Assembly (NCBI RefSeq): GCF_000015645.1
Contig: NC_008816.1
Span: 868,001 to 932,000, forward strand
Source: Prochlorococcus marinus str. AS9601
GTDB lineage: Bacteria > Cyanobacteriota > Cyanobacteriia > PCC-6307 > Cyanobiaceae
Length of the DNA: 64,000 nucleotides
Direction of reading: 5' to 3'
Under the pieces are notes generated by a model. It ran no database searches, had not been told where the DNA came from, and worked only from the letters and a program-made list of their open reading frames with translations. Numbering within the stretch: the stretch's first letter is position 1; every line of letters begins with the position of its first letter. Positions 15,856 to 26,453 of this stretch are shown here, piece by piece. A program made the translations under genes and the position numbers.

Positions 15856-16419
15856 ATGGAAGAAAATTTAGACAAAAATAATGAAGTAAATAAAGAAATA
15901 CCTGACAAAACTACTAAATCAAACTCTGAGGAAATAAAAGAGCCTAAATCAGAAAAAGCTATCATTTTGGATAAAAATGGTGATTCTGCTACTAAAATTG
16001 CTATTAAAAATGAAATTAATACTCCAGAAAAACCTATAACAAAACCCAAAAAAGAACTCCCAGTAGAGAAAAAGCCTTTCCAAGAATTTATTAACCTACA
16101 CCTAATTCCTTCACTTACTGAGGAAATTAATCAAAGAGGATTAGAAATAAACAATATTAACCTCACTAACACAAATAGACCTATTGCTGGTGATAAATGT
16201 TGGGTAATAAATTGTGAAATTAAAGATACATGTAACTTTTGGTTATCCTTTGAGAAGGATGACATTAGTTCATTAAAAAGTATTTCTTTATCAAAACCTA
16301 ATCAAAAACCAAGTATTATTGAATCTTTTCTTATTGACGAAAAAAGGATTACCCTAAAATTAATTATTTCAAGAGTACTTCAAAGATTGAATGGGCAAAA
16401 GTTAATAGGAGTTAATTAG
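15856..16419 (+). CDS. DUF2996-family protein
   Basis: 187 aa. The first 70 residues are charged and low-complexity (Lys/Glu/Pro-rich), probably disordered. The rest is the DUF2996 domain: F-Q-E-F-I-x-x-H-L-I-P-S-L near residue 76, the segment C-W-V-I-N-C-E-I, and a C-terminal helix. The family is restricted to cyanobacteria and plastids and has no settled function. It precedes acsF by 80 bases on the same strand. Confidence 0.8.
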   Translation: MEENLDKNNEVNKEIPDKTTKSNSEEIKEPKSEKAIILDKNGDSATKIAIKNEINTPEKPITKPKKELPVEKKPFQEFINLHLIPSLTEEINQRGLEINNINLTNTNRPIAGDKCWVINCEIKDTCNFWLSFEKDDISSLKSISLSKPNQKPSIIESFLIDEKRITLKLIISRVLQRLNGQKLIGVN

Positions 16420-16498
16420 AAAAACAATAACACCAAGTTAACTTTTCCCTCGAAAATACAAATCATAGTAAATAATAGTATTAATAAACCTGATAAAA

Positions 16499-17671
16499 AT
16501 GGCTCAATCAACTGTTGAATCAAAAAATAGAAAAGATATTAACAATGGAAAGATACCAGCAAAAGAAACAATTTTGTCCCCAAGATTCTATACCACAGAC
16601 TTTGAGGCTATGGAAAATATGGATTTATCAATAAACGAGGAGGAATTGGAAGCTATATGTGAGGAATTTAGGAAAGATTACAATAGACATCATTTTGTAA
16701 GAAATAGTGAATTTGAAGGCGCTGCAGAAAAATTAGATCCTGAGACAAGAGAGCTCTTTGTTGATTTTCTCGAGGGAAGTTGTACTTCAGAGTTTTCAGG
16801 GTTTTTACTTTATAAGGAACTTAGTAAGAGAATTAAAGTCAAAAACCCTCTACTTGCTGAATGTTTTGCTCATATGGCCAGAGATGAAGCAAGACATGCA
16901 GGTTTTTTAAATAAATCAATGAGTGACTTTGGACTACAGTTAGATTTAGGTTTTTTAACAGCCAATAAAGATTACACTTATTTCCCACCAAGAAGTATTT
17001 TTTACGCTACTTATTTATCCGAAAAAATAGGTTATTGGAGATACATAGCAATTTATAGGCATCTCGAAAAGAACCCTGATAGCAAAATTTTTCCACTATT
17101 TAATTACTTTGAAAATTGGTGTCAAGATGAAAATAGACATGGGGATTTCTTTGATGCATTAATGAAAGCACAGCCACGTACTGTTAAATCTTTAAGCAAA
17201 AAAATTACCATTGGCGGCTCTACTTTTACACACCCATTATTTGACTACTTCCATAGGTTTAGATATTTTCTGAATAATCTTCCATTAACATCCAAGTTAT
17301 GGTCTAGATTCTTTCTATTAGCTGTATTTGCAACTATGTATGCAAGGGATTTGGGAATTAAAAAAGATTTCTACAGTTCATTAGGTTTAGATGCCAGAGA
17401 TTACGACCAGTTTGTTATCAATAAAACAAATGAAACTGCAGCTAGAGTTTTCCCTGTTGTAATGGACGTTTACGATAATTCTTTTTATGGAAGATTAGAT
17501 AAAATAGTAGAGAATAATAAGGTTCTTTCCGATATTGCAAACAGTGATGGAAATAAAGTATCTAAAACTTTTAAAAAATTACCCAAATATTTATCAAACG
17601 GTTACCAGTTATTAAGACTATACTTATTAAAACCTCTTGATAGCAAAGATTTCCAACCTTCGATTAGATAA
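16499..17671 (+). CDS. acsF: Mg-protoporphyrin IX monomethyl ester oxidative cyclase
   Basis: Diiron enzyme that forms the fifth (isocyclic) ring of chlorophyll using oxygen. The start region [10 protein letters not shown] is the family marker. Iron ligands are seen in two E-x-x-H motifs, R-D-E-A-R-H and Q-D-E-N-R-H. Length is 390 aa; AcsF is usually 350-390. An ATG at 16499 is the only sensible start. It works downstream of Mg chelatase, whose ChlH is also in this window. Confidence 0.96.
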   Translation: MAQSTVESKNRKDINNGKIPAKETILSPRFYTTDFEAMENMDLSINEEELEAICEEFRKDYNRHHFVRNSEFEGAAEKLDPETRELFVDFLEGSCTSEFSGFLLYKELSKRIKVKNPLLAECFAHMARDEARHAGFLNKSMSDFGLQLDLGFLTANKDYTYFPPRSIFYATYLSEKIGYWRYIAIYRHLEKNPDSKIFPLFNYFENWCQDENRHGDFFDALMKAQPRTVKSLSKKITIGGSTFTHPLFDYFHRFRYFLNNLPLTSKLWSRFFLLAVFATMYARDLGIKKDFYSSLGLDARDYDQFVINKTNETAARVFPVVMDVYDNSFYGRLDKIVENNKVLSDIANSDGNKVSKTFKKLPKYLSNGYQLLRLYLLKPLDSKDFQPSIR

Positions 17672-17702
17672 TCTTTTATACAGAGAAGATTAATAGACTC
17701 TT

Positions 17703-19127
17703 ATGCTTTCGTCACAAATCAAATCAAATGAAATCGTTTTTGGTAGTTGCAATAAAGATTTATTAGAAGAAATTATTTTCTACGGGATGGAGCTTGGGGC
17801 CGATTTTGTAGAAATATTTGTAGAGAATACTGATAATTCTAGTGTGCTAGCTGAAGAGGATTTCATTACAAGTGTAAGTCCATCATTTGGAAAGGGTGCC
17901 GGTATTAGAATCTTCAAAGACAAAAAGGACGGATTTGTATGTACAAATGACTTAACAAAGCATGGCTTGATGAGATCGGTATCTCAGGCTATTGAGATGT
18001 TAGACATAACAGACAACAAAAAAAGAGGAGTATTTAACGGTTTAGATAAATTCAGGGACTATAGTTTATCCAAAAAAAAATGGATAAATGAAGTTCCATC
18101 GATTCATGAGATAAGTGAAAAACTATTAGTCAGTACAAAGTCTCTTAAAAAAAATAATAAAATAATAACTAGAAAAGGAAGTTACTCAAGAAATCTGCAA
18201 GAAGTTATCATAGCCTCTAGCGATGGGACCTATGTTTCAGATATTAGGTTGCATCAAACAGTTGGGCTCAACGTGATTGCTAGTGATGCCCAATATAGAT
18301 CTAGTGGAAGTAGAAGATTTGGATCTTCAGGAATGCCTCTTGAATTCAGATTATGGGATCACGAAAAAGCAGCTAATGATGTATTCGAAAGCTCAATGAA
18401 CATGTTGTATGCAGACTATGTTGATGCGGGACAAATGCCTGTTGTATTAGCTAATAAATTTGGTGGTGTTATATTCCACGAAGCCTGCGGTCATTTACTT
18501 GAAACTACTCAAATAGAGAGAGGAACAACACCATTTGAGAATAAATTGAATGAAAAAATTGCACATGAATCTGTAACAGCAATAGATGAAGGGATTTCAG
18601 AAGGATCCTTTGGTTCATTATCAGTAGATGATGAAGGTATGGAACCCGAAAAATCAGTTCTTATAAAAGATGGGATTTTAAAAAAATTCATATCGGACAG
18701 GGCAGGTGAATTAAGAACTGGCCATAAAAGAACAGGAAGTGGAAGAAGACAAAACTATTCTTTTGCTGCTGCTTCACGAATGAGAAATACTTATATAGCT
18801 AAAGGTGAGCACTCTAAAGAGGATTTAATCAATAGTATTAGTGATGGTCTTTACTGCAAATCAATGGGTGGTGGTAGTGTAGGTGCTACCGGACAATTTA
18901 ATTTTGCAGTTGAAGAAGGATATCTTATTAAAAATGGAAAATTAACTAATCCAGTAAAGGGAGCAACTTTGATTGGTGAGGCCAAAGAAGTTATGCCAAA
19001 AATATCAATGTGTGGAAATGACCTCGAATTAGCTCCCGGATTCTGTGGATCCATTAGTGGAAGTGTCAATGTAACTGTTGGCCAACCTCATATTAAGGTT
19101 GATTCAATCACTGTTGGCGGAAGATAG
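17703..19127 (+). CDS. tldD: TldD metalloprotease subunit
   Basis: 474 aa. The zinc site H-E-A-C-G-H is at about residues 260-265, the variant HExxxH motif of the TldD/TldE family. A G-G-x-x-S/G glycine-rich C-terminal half follows. The complex with TldE digests small peptides and processes modified peptides or toxins in other bacteria. It is followed after 3 bases by its partner gene. Confidence 0.93.
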   Translation: MLSSQIKSNEIVFGSCNKDLLEEIIFYGMELGADFVEIFVENTDNSSVLAEEDFITSVSPSFGKGAGIRIFKDKKDGFVCTNDLTKHGLMRSVSQAIEMLDITDNKKRGVFNGLDKFRDYSLSKKKWINEVPSIHEISEKLLVSTKSLKKNNKIITRKGSYSRNLQEVIIASSDGTYVSDIRLHQTVGLNVIASDAQYRSSGSRRFGSSGMPLEFRLWDHEKAANDVFESSMNMLYADYVDAGQMPVVLANKFGGVIFHEACGHLLETTQIERGTTPFENKLNEKIAHESVTAIDEGISEGSFGSLSVDDEGMEPEKSVLIKDGILKKFISDRAGELRTGHKRTGSGRRQNYSFAAASRMRNTYIAKGEHSKEDLINSISDGLYCKSMGGGSVGATGQFNFAVEEGYLIKNGKLTNPVKGATLIGEAKEVMPKISMCGNDLELAPGFCGSISGSVNVTVGQPHIKVDSITVGGR

Positions 19128-19130
19128 GAT

Positions 19131-20483
19131 ATGAATTCAAAAGAAATAACAACTCAAATCTCTGAAGCTGCAGATTCTCTAAATCTTAGAAAATGGGATT
19201 ATGGAGCAAGCTTTTCTAATGATTATTCTGTGCAAGTAGATAATGGTGAGGCTAAACAACTTAAGGCATCACAAAAGCAAATTTTAACTATAAGAGTTTG
19301 GAACGAATCTAATTTAGTTGGTATTACAACAACTAGTGATATCAGTGAATCTGGTATTAAAAAAGCTCTAAATCAAGCAAATATTGCATCTGATTTTGGC
19401 AACAAGAATGAAAGAACAGAATTTTCACCACTAGCAAAGGATCCAATTGAAGTTAAGGACTCAAAAAAAAGAAACCCTGTTGGAATAAAAAAATTACTTA
19501 CTCTTTTAAGAGAAGCGGAAGTAAAACTATTAGAAAGCCATGAATCCATAAAATCTGTTCCGTATAATGGTCTATCTGAGAGTTTTTATGAGAGAGTTTA
19601 TGCAAATAGTGATGGTGCCTTTCGGAGTTATACTAAAAGTCAAGCTGCGCTTTATTTATACGCAAGAGCAGAAGAGAAAAATAAAAAACCTCGTAGCTCA
19701 GGTTCTGTAAAACTTGGATATGGAGTTGACGATATAGATATAGAATCGTGTATTAAAGACGCTTCTAATAAAACAATTTCTCATTTAAATTATAAATCTA
19801 TTAAAACTGATAAATACTTAATATGTTTTTCCCCAGAGTCTTTTTTAACTATCATTAATGCCTTTAGTTCAATGTTTAATGCTAGAAGCATTTTAGATGG
19901 AGTTAGCTTATCTAATAAAAATTCTATTGGAGAGAAACTATCTACAGAAGCACTTAACATTTATGATGATGGTCTTCACGAAAAGAATATTTCTTCATCA
20001 CCATTTGATGGAGAGGGAACTCCTACCAAAAGACTATGTTTAATTAACAAAGGGCGACTTGAAAATTTTATACATTCTGAATCAACTGCAAGAATATTCA
20101 AAACAATCCCCACAGGCCACGCTGGACTAGGATCAAAAGTCTCAGTATCTCCTGATTGGATAGTAGTTGAGAAATCAGAGGAAAACTCAGATCTAAAAAC
20201 ATCCTTAGATCACTCTACTTATGAGGGAGAATTTGTTTATATTGAAGAATTAAATGCAATCCATGCAGGTGTCAGAGCAAGTCAAGGTTCATTCTCTCTT
20301 CCATTTGATGGTTGGCTCTATAAAAACGGTAAAAAAATCTCAATAGAATCTGCAACTGTAGCTGGGGATATCAAATATCTTTTGAAGAATATATTAAATA
20401 TTGAATCAAACCAGAAAGTAACAACAAGTGGAATTTCTCCACATATATGGGTAGATGAATTATCAATAACTGGTGACGCGTGA
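19131..20483 (+). CDS. pmbA: TldE/PmbA non-catalytic partner
   Basis: 450 aa, same fold as TldD but without HExxxH. Typical residues include G-x-G-x-x-S-P-x-F-D-G-E-G-T-P-T and the G-A/V-R-A-S-Q-G-S-F-S-L-P-F near the C-terminus. It pairs with TldD to form the active heterodimer. The last 4 bases overlap the GTG start of fmt, so tldD-pmbA-fmt is an operon. Confidence 0.92.
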   Translation: MNSKEITTQISEAADSLNLRKWDYGASFSNDYSVQVDNGEAKQLKASQKQILTIRVWNESNLVGITTTSDISESGIKKALNQANIASDFGNKNERTEFSPLAKDPIEVKDSKKRNPVGIKKLLTLLREAEVKLLESHESIKSVPYNGLSESFYERVYANSDGAFRSYTKSQAALYLYARAEEKNKKPRSSGSVKLGYGVDDIDIESCIKDASNKTISHLNYKSIKTDKYLICFSPESFLTIINAFSSMFNARSILDGVSLSNKNSIGEKLSTEALNIYDDGLHEKNISSSPFDGEGTPTKRLCLINKGRLENFIHSESTARIFKTIPTGHAGLGSKVSVSPDWIVVEKSEENSDLKTSLDHSTYEGEFVYIEELNAIHAGVRASQGSFSLPFDGWLYKNGKKISIESATVAGDIKYLLKNILNIESNQKVTTSGISPHIWVDELSITGDA

Positions 20484-21466
20484 GAATTATATTCTGGGGA
20501 ACACCTGAATATTCAATTGCTAGCCTTGATATTTTTATTAAATCTAAGCACGAAGTAATTGGAGTAGTTAGCCAACCCGATAAGAAAAGATCTAGGGGAA
20601 ATAAATTAATATCCTCTCCTGTTAAAAGCTTTGCCGAGCAAGAATCTATAAAAATTTATACTCCAGTAAAAATCAGGGACAATATACATTTTATAAATGA
20701 ACTTAAATCACTATCTTGTGATTTATTTATTGTTATTGCTTACGGGAAAATATTACCAAAAGAGATATTAGAAATCCCAAAATTTGGATGCTGGAACGCA
20801 CATGCTTCATTACTTCCAAGATGGCGAGGTGCAGCCCCAATCCAATGGTCGCTAATAAAGGGTGATAAATTTACTGGTGTAGGAATTATGAAAATGAATG
20901 AGGGACTAGATACTGGCGACTTATTATTGGAAGAAAAAATTAAAATTGGTAATGAAGATAATTTAAATACACTATCGGAAAAACTTAGTATTTTGTCTGC
21001 AAAATTATTTTTAAAAGCCGCATCACTACTCGAAGAAAATTTTTATAAAAATACTAAATCTCAATTAACAAAACAAAATTCCCTTGGAAGAGAAATTACT
21101 TACGCAAGAATGATTGAAAAATCAGACTTTAGAGTTGATTGGGGTAATCAGGCAATTGCTATTTCTCAAAAAATAAAAGGATTATACCCACGAGCAAATA
21201 CAATTTTTAGAGGTAAGAACCTAAAAATACTTAAAATCAAAGTTTTGAGTAGCGATGAAATTAAAAATGAAAAATACCTTTTCATGAGCGATTATTCAAG
21301 ACCAGGTATTATTCTTGCTGTAATAGAAGATGAAGGAATAATAATTTCAACTAAAACTGATCCGATTATATTGTTAGAAGCGAAACTTGAAGGCAAAAAC
21401 ATTTCTAGCAAAAAGCAATTGATACAACAGTTAAAGCCATCAGTAGGTGAATATCTCTCAGATTAA
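20480..21466 (+). CDS. fmt: Methionyl-tRNA formyltransferase
   Basis: 328 aa. It formylates Met on initiator tRNA using 10-formyl-tetrahydrofolate. The catalytic region N-A-H-A-S-L-L-P-R-W-R-G-A-A-P-I-Q is present, with the N-x-H and later D of the formyl site, and F-W-G-T-P-E near the N-terminus. GTG start overlaps the pmbA stop. The substrate initiator tRNA is also encoded in this window (44293). Confidence 0.95.
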   Translation: MRIIFWGTPEYSIASLDIFIKSKHEVIGVVSQPDKKRSRGNKLISSPVKSFAEQESIKIYTPVKIRDNIHFINELKSLSCDLFIVIAYGKILPKEILEIPKFGCWNAHASLLPRWRGAAPIQWSLIKGDKFTGVGIMKMNEGLDTGDLLLEEKIKIGNEDNLNTLSEKLSILSAKLFLKAASLLEENFYKNTKSQLTKQNSLGREITYARMIEKSDFRVDWGNQAIAISQKIKGLYPRANTIFRGKNLKILKIKVLSSDEIKNEKYLFMSDYSRPGIILAVIEDEGIIISTKTDPIILLEAKLEGKNISSKKQLIQQLKPSVGEYLSD

Positions 21467-21474
21467 GTTTTTGA

Positions 21475-22176
21475 TTATTTTTTAGAGAATCCCCAAATAA
21501 AAGCAAAAAGAATCAAAAAATAAAAATAATAGTCTGGAAGAATAGATTCTTTAACTAACGTATTTAGTAAAAGTTTAATCCCCACTATTAAAATTGCTAC
21601 GTAACCAGCTGTTTCTAATCTAGAAAATATATCCAGAAGTTTTAGAAAAATCCCCGATGTAAATCTTAAGGCTAATACACCAATCACAGCTCCAAATATA
21701 ATTAATATGTATTGATCACTGATAGCTACTGCAGTAGTGATGCTATCTATGGAAAAAGCAAAATCAGTAATTGAAAGAAGTGCTACAACTCTTAAGAACC
21801 TAAAATTATTTTTATTATTTTCAGTCCCATTTTCGGTGTTTTCTATATCTGAATTTAAAAAAACATTTGAGAAGAATAAGTATATTAAATAAAAACCAGC
21901 AAAAACTCTAATAAGAATAAACTTTAGAAGAACATTAGATAATATGATCAGAATAATCCTAAATAATAAAGATATTGTTATGCCAATATTTAAGGCTCTT
22001 GACCTTAATTCTGAAGTGTCGAGGGATTTAGTAAGAGAAGCTAGTGCGACAGCATTATCTGCCGATAATAATAATTCTAGAGCAATTAATATTGGTAAAA
22101 GTGTAAAGATTTCGTACCAACTATCTACCTGATCTAGCGTGGGTATAAAAGAATTTATTGCAGCTGAATCCATCAA
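21475..22176 (-). CDS. TerC-family integral membrane protein
   Basis: 233 aa with about seven membrane segments. The motif E-L-L-L-S-A-D-N-A-V-A near residue 35 and T-D-F-A-F-S-I-D-S near 135 are the TerC/Alx signatures. Family members are linked to manganese export in bacteria and, in plastids, to thylakoid membrane insertion. It is convergent with fmt, with 8 bases between stops. Confidence 0.9.
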   Translation of the reverse strand: MMDSAAINSFIPTLDQVDSWYEIFTLLPILIALELLLSADNAVALASLTKSLDTSELRSRALNIGITISLLFRIILIILSNVLLKFILIRVFAGFYLIYLFFSNVFLNSDIENTENGTENNKNNFRFLRVVALLSITDFAFSIDSITTAVAISDQYILIIFGAVIGVLALRFTSGIFLKLLDIFSRLETAGYVAILIVGIKLLLNTLVKESILPDYYFYFLILFAFIWGFSKK

Positions 22177-22247
22177 ATATTATTCACAATCAGTATAAAA
22201 TCTAATATAATATATCGGATATTTGTAATCAAGATTGATAACTATAA

Positions 22248-25200
22248 ATGAGTTTAAATACTTTAGTTGATTATATTTCGAACTCACAAATTACTTCTGA
22301 ATTAGTAAAAAGAATTTCAAAAAATAATGAATTAAATATTGTTGGTTCAAGTAGATATGCTAAATCAATAATCTTAGATAGCATCGCAAAAAAAGAGAAA
22401 AAAAATATATTATTAATTTGTCCTAATGTAGAAATTGCCTACAAATGGATTGGTTATTTTGAAAGTATAAATGATAAAGCAGTTTTATATTATCCTCCAA
22501 AAGAACATCTACCATACTCATCAATTAATAAATCCAAAGAGATTGAATTTAGTCAGCTTACTGTTTTATCCAAATTAATAAAAAAAGAGAAAAATGAACT
22601 TAATATTGTTATATCAACAGAGAGATCACTACAACCTCATCTAATAAATAAAAACTTATTAATTGAAAATAAGTTGAATTTACAAAAAGGGGTTCAAATC
22701 GAGATTCAAGAATTAGCAAATAAACTTTCTTTACTTGGTTATACGAAGGATAATGTAACTTCAACAGAGGGATTCTGGAGTAGGAGAGGGGAAATAATAG
22801 ATATTTATCCCGTCAATAATGAGTTTCCTATAAGATTAGAATTTTTTGATAATGTAATTGAGAAGATAAGAGAATATGATCCCCATACACAAAAAACATT
22901 AGAAAGTATTAATAATATTGAAATAATACAGGCTGGATTTAATTTGCTAATTAAAGATAAGTTAAATAATTTTTCTAAGAACGGTATTTTTAATTCAGAA
23001 GATATAAATAAAAATAATCTTGATCGGTATTTAGGAATAATTGAAAAAACCCCCTCAAATATAATAGATTTTATTGATAGGGAAACAATTCTCGTAATTG
23101 ATGAATTAGAAGATTGTACTAAATTTGCAAATAATTGGTATCAAGATTCAGAAAGTAATTTTGATAATTGTGAGTATGAATTAAATGAGAACCTTAAAAA
23201 TAATGATATTAATTTACAGGCCAAACCTAATTTACATTTAAAGTTTGACGAAATATTAAATTCACTAGGAAATTTTAATTTGATAAAATTTTATGAATTT
23301 GAATCTAAAACCAATATTGATAATAAGTTTTTGTTAAATGATAAAAGAATAAATTCATACTCTAAAAATATAGGAAAATTATCCAATGATATAAATAAAA
23401 ATATAAAAAATAATGAGAAAGTATGGATATTATCAGCACAGCCATTGAGGACTAGGACTTTACTTTTTGAGCACGAATGTAATACAAATTTCTTAAACAA
23501 TCCTAATGATATTGATGAAGCATTTAAGTCAATTAATAATTCAACTCCTTTAATTTTAAAAAATAAGAACAATTATGAAATCGAGGGTTTTTATCTTCCA
23601 ATTTGGAAAGTTGTCCTAATAACAGATAAAGAATTATTTTCACAACAATCTCTTTTTCATAATGTATTCATAAGAAGAAAAAAAAGAAGTGTAAATTCAA
23701 ATATAAACGTAAACAAGATTAGTCCCGGTGATTTTATAGTTCATAAAAATCATGGAATAGGAAAATTTTTAAAAATAGAAAAAATAAATATAACTGGAGA
23801 TTCAAGAGATTATTTAGTCATTCAGTATCAGGATGGGAAGATAAGTGTTGCCGCTGATCAACTTGGTAGTGTTAACAGATATAGATCAAGTGGAAAAATA
23901 AAGCCAAAAATAAATAAATTAGGAGGGACGGAATGGGAAAGAATAAAAGACAAAAATAAGAAACAAATCAAAAAAGTTGCTGTCGATATTTTAAAACTTT
24001 ATGCAAAGAGAGAGAAATTAAAGGGTTACATTTACCCAGAAGATGGTCCTTGGCAAGATGAATTAGAGGAATCATTCCCTTATCAACCAACACCTGATCA
24101 AATTACTGCTGTAGAAGAAATAAAATCTGATATGGAAAGCGAAAAGCCAATGGACAGGCTAGTTTGTGGAGATGTAGGATTTGGCAAAACAGAAGTCGCT
24201 GTTCGGGCTATTTTTAAGGCTATTACATCAGGCAAACAGGTAATATTACTTGCTCCCACAACAATCCTAGCTCAGCAACATTGGAGAACAATAAGCAATA
24301 GATTTTCACCTTACCCAATAAAAGTATCATTACTCAATAGATTCAAAACCGTTAATGAAAGAAAGGAAATCTATGCTGGTTTGAAAAATAACAAAATTGA
24401 TTTAGTTGTAGCAACGCACCAAATTTTAGGAAAGGAAATAGAGATAAAAAACTTAGGACTACTTGTAATTGATGAAGAACAAAGATTTGGAGTAAGGCAA
24501 AAGGAGAAAATTAAAAAAATCAAAACAAGCATAGACGTATTAACTCTATCGGCAACTCCAATTCCAAGAACTCTTTATATGAGTTTATCTGGACTAAGAC
24601 AAATGAGCTTACTAAATACTCCTCCTCCATCAAGAAGATCAATAAAAACCTATTTAGCTGAAATAGATATGGATGTTATAAGAACTGCCATTAATCAAGA
24701 ACTTGATAGGGGAGGTCAAATTTTTTATGTTCTTCCAAGAATTTCTGATATTAATCAAGCTTTAAATAAATTAAAAAATATTTTTCCAAGCTTAAAATTT
24801 ATTGTTGCTCATGGGCAAATGAACGAAACAGAGCTTGAAAATGCAATGATTGCTTTTAATAATGGAGAAGTAGATCTTATGATATGCACAACAATAATTG
24901 AAAGTGGATTAGACATACCTAAAGTAAATACAATCATTATTGAAGATTCTCACAAATTTGGCCTTTCACAACTTTATCAACTTAGAGGAAGAGTTGGTAG
25001 AAGCAGTGTACAAGCACATGCTTGGTTGTTTTATCCAGATATAAATAAAATTAATGACGCTGCAAAACAAAGATTGAAAGCTATAAAAGATTTTTCAGAA
25101 CTAGGAAGTGGTTACCAACTTGCAATGAAAGATATGGAAATAAGAGGTGTTGGTAGTTTATTAGGAGAAGAACAAAGTGGAAAGGTTAATGCTATTGGAT

Positions 25201-25760
25201 ATGATTTATATATAGAAATGCTCCATGAGGCTATTTCAGAAATCAGTGGGCAAGAGATACCTGAAGTTAACGATACTCAAATTGATTTACCAATAAATGC
25301 TTTTATACCTGCAACATGGATATTAAACAGAGAAGAGAAGCTTGAGGCTTACAAATCTGCTACTGAATGTTCAAAAAATGATGAATTAACTGAATTAGCT
25401 ACAGACTGGGTAAATAGATATGGAAACTTACCCAAACCTGTTGAGTCCTTAATTATGATAATGAGACTAAAATTACTAGCTAAAAAATGTGGTTTTAGTA
25501 AGATCAAGCTCAAAAAGCCAAACATCTTGATAGAGACAAAATTAAAAAATTCTACTTTTAAAATTCTTAAAAATTCTTTGGCAAGTAGTGTTCAAAATAA
25601 ATTTAATTTTAATGAAGGCGAACAATTATCAATCATCACTATAAGGGGTTTAGGTGCAACTGAAATTCAAAATCAAATTGATCAACTTATGTTGTGGTTC
25701 GAATCTTTTGAAAGAGAAATAAAGAATTTCGATAAAGAACTTCTTATGAAAAAAGAATAA
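22248..25760 (+). CDS. mfd: Transcription-repair coupling factor
   Basis: 1170 aa. It releases stalled RNA polymerase and recruits UvrA. Order of parts: UvrB-like N-terminal region, the RNAP-interacting CarD-like domain (S-P-G-D-F-I-V-H-K-N-H-G-I-G, about 495), and the helicase with Walker A D-V-G-F-G-K-T (about 643), D-E-E-Q box, and R-G-R-V-G-R motif VI. The C-terminal D7 domain is present. Length agrees with the family. Divergent from the TerC gene. Confidence 0.96.
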   Translation: MSLNTLVDYISNSQITSELVKRISKNNELNIVGSSRYAKSIILDSIAKKEKKNILLICPNVEIAYKWIGYFESINDKAVLYYPPKEHLPYSSINKSKEIEFSQLTVLSKLIKKEKNELNIVISTERSLQPHLINKNLLIENKLNLQKGVQIEIQELANKLSLLGYTKDNVTSTEGFWSRRGEIIDIYPVNNEFPIRLEFFDNVIEKIREYDPHTQKTLESINNIEIIQAGFNLLIKDKLNNFSKNGIFNSEDINKNNLDRYLGIIEKTPSNIIDFIDRETILVIDELEDCTKFANNWYQDSESNFDNCEYELNENLKNNDINLQAKPNLHLKFDEILNSLGNFNLIKFYEFESKTNIDNKFLLNDKRINSYSKNIGKLSNDINKNIKNNEKVWILSAQPLRTRTLLFEHECNTNFLNNPNDIDEAFKSINNSTPLILKNKNNYEIEGFYLPIWKVVLITDKELFSQQSLFHNVFIRRKKRSVNSNINVNKISPGDFIVHKNHGIGKFLKIEKINITGDSRDYLVIQYQDGKISVAADQLGSVNRYRSSGKIKPKINKLGGTEWERIKDKNKKQIKKVAVDILKLYAKREKLKGYIYPEDGPWQDELEESFPYQPTPDQITAVEEIKSDMESEKPMDRLVCGDVGFGKTEVAVRAIFKAITSGKQVILLAPTTILAQQHWRTISNRFSPYPIKVSLLNRFKTVNERKEIYAGLKNNKIDLVVATHQILGKEIEIKNLGLLVIDEEQRFGVRQKEKIKKIKTSIDVLTLSATPIPRTLYMSLSGLRQMSLLNTPPPSRRSIKTYLAEIDMDVIRTAINQELDRGGQIFYVLPRISDINQALNKLKNIFPSLKFIVAHGQMNETELENAMIAFNNGEVDLMICTTIIESGLDIPKVNTIIIEDSHKFGLSQLYQLRGRVGRSSVQAHAWLFYPDINKINDAAKQRLKAIKDFSELGSGYQLAMKDMEIRGVGSLLGEEQSGKVNAIGYDLYIEMLHEAISEISGQEIPEVNDTQIDLPINAFIPATWILNREEKLEAYKSATECSKNDELTELATDWVNRYGNLPKPVESLIMIMRLKLLAKKCGFSKIKLKKPNILIETKLKNSTFKILKNSLASSVQNKFNFNEGEQLSIITIRGLGATEIQNQIDQLMLWFESFEREIKNFDKELLMKKE

Positions 25761-25832
25761 ATTATTAAATAATTATTTAAAATCCGCGAATATGTATGAT
25801 TTCGGTTAGGTTTATAAAAATTTATTTGTTTT

Positions 25833-25994
25833 ATGGGTGAATATATAGACGTCGGAATACAAACTTCGATTTTACCCTTATCTATTATTCTTTCATCAAT
25901 TGTACTTGGTATATTTGCATTATTTGGAGAGGAAACAGAAAATGATGATGATGATTCTGATTCAGGAAGTGGTGGCTTGATGCAACCTATTTGA
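25833..25994 (+). CDS. Small membrane protein (53 aa), acidic tail
   Basis: 53-aa ORF with one membrane segment (S-I-L-P-L-S-I-I-L-S-S-I-V-L-G-I-F-A-L-F-G) and a very acidic tail, E-E-T-E-N-D-D-D-D-S-D. ATG start. The clean hydrophobic/acidic design supports a real small membrane protein, possibly associated with a larger complex. Family not recognised. It is convergent with the next gene, 2 bases between stops. Confidence 0.65.
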   Translation: MGEYIDVGIQTSILPLSIILSSIVLGIFALFGEETENDDDDSDSGSGGLMQPI

Positions 25995-25996
25995 AA

Positions 25997-26365
25997 TTAT
26001 TTATAACTTATTTGTTTAGACTTTCTTTTAGATACTCTAATTAACCTATAAAAAGAACCTACCATTAAGATCATAGCCGCAAAAGAAGAGGAAAATATAA
26101 AAACCACCAAGAATATTTCATAGAGATAAGAAAAGAGATCAATAATTAATAAAAAAGATTTATTAACAGTAATAGGTATGTTTTGTAGCAGTAATTTTTT
26201 ATTAGGAATTAAATAATTTATATAAATCAATAAAACACTTAAAATAAATAAAAAGAAAGATTCAGTAAATAGTCGTTTTTTAGTTTTTCTTCTTAAATTT
26301 AATTTTTTTTTAAATATATATTTATCAGATTTATTATTCAAATTTGGGATTTTTAAATCTGCCAT
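25997..26365 (-). CDS. Two-span membrane protein, possibly DUF3082
   Basis: 122 aa. A very basic N-terminal 30 residues, then two membrane segments (about residues 34-50 and 82-106) joined by a loop. The topology and the position in a group of cyanobacterial conserved genes suggest DUF3082, but I cannot confirm the family from motif alone. Function unknown. Confidence 0.55.
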   Translation of the reverse strand: MADLKIPNLNNKSDKYIFKKKLNLRRKTKKRLFTESFFLFILSVLLIYINYLIPNKKLLLQNIPITVNKSFLLIIDLFSYLYEIFLVVFIFSSSFAAMILMVGSFYRLIRVSKRKSKQISYK

Positions 26366-26453
26366 ACATCAATGCTCTAAGAATAAATTTGAATTACTCT
26401 GAAAAGAAATTAACCTATAGTATCGTGTTTGTATTTAAGATGCTAATCACTCT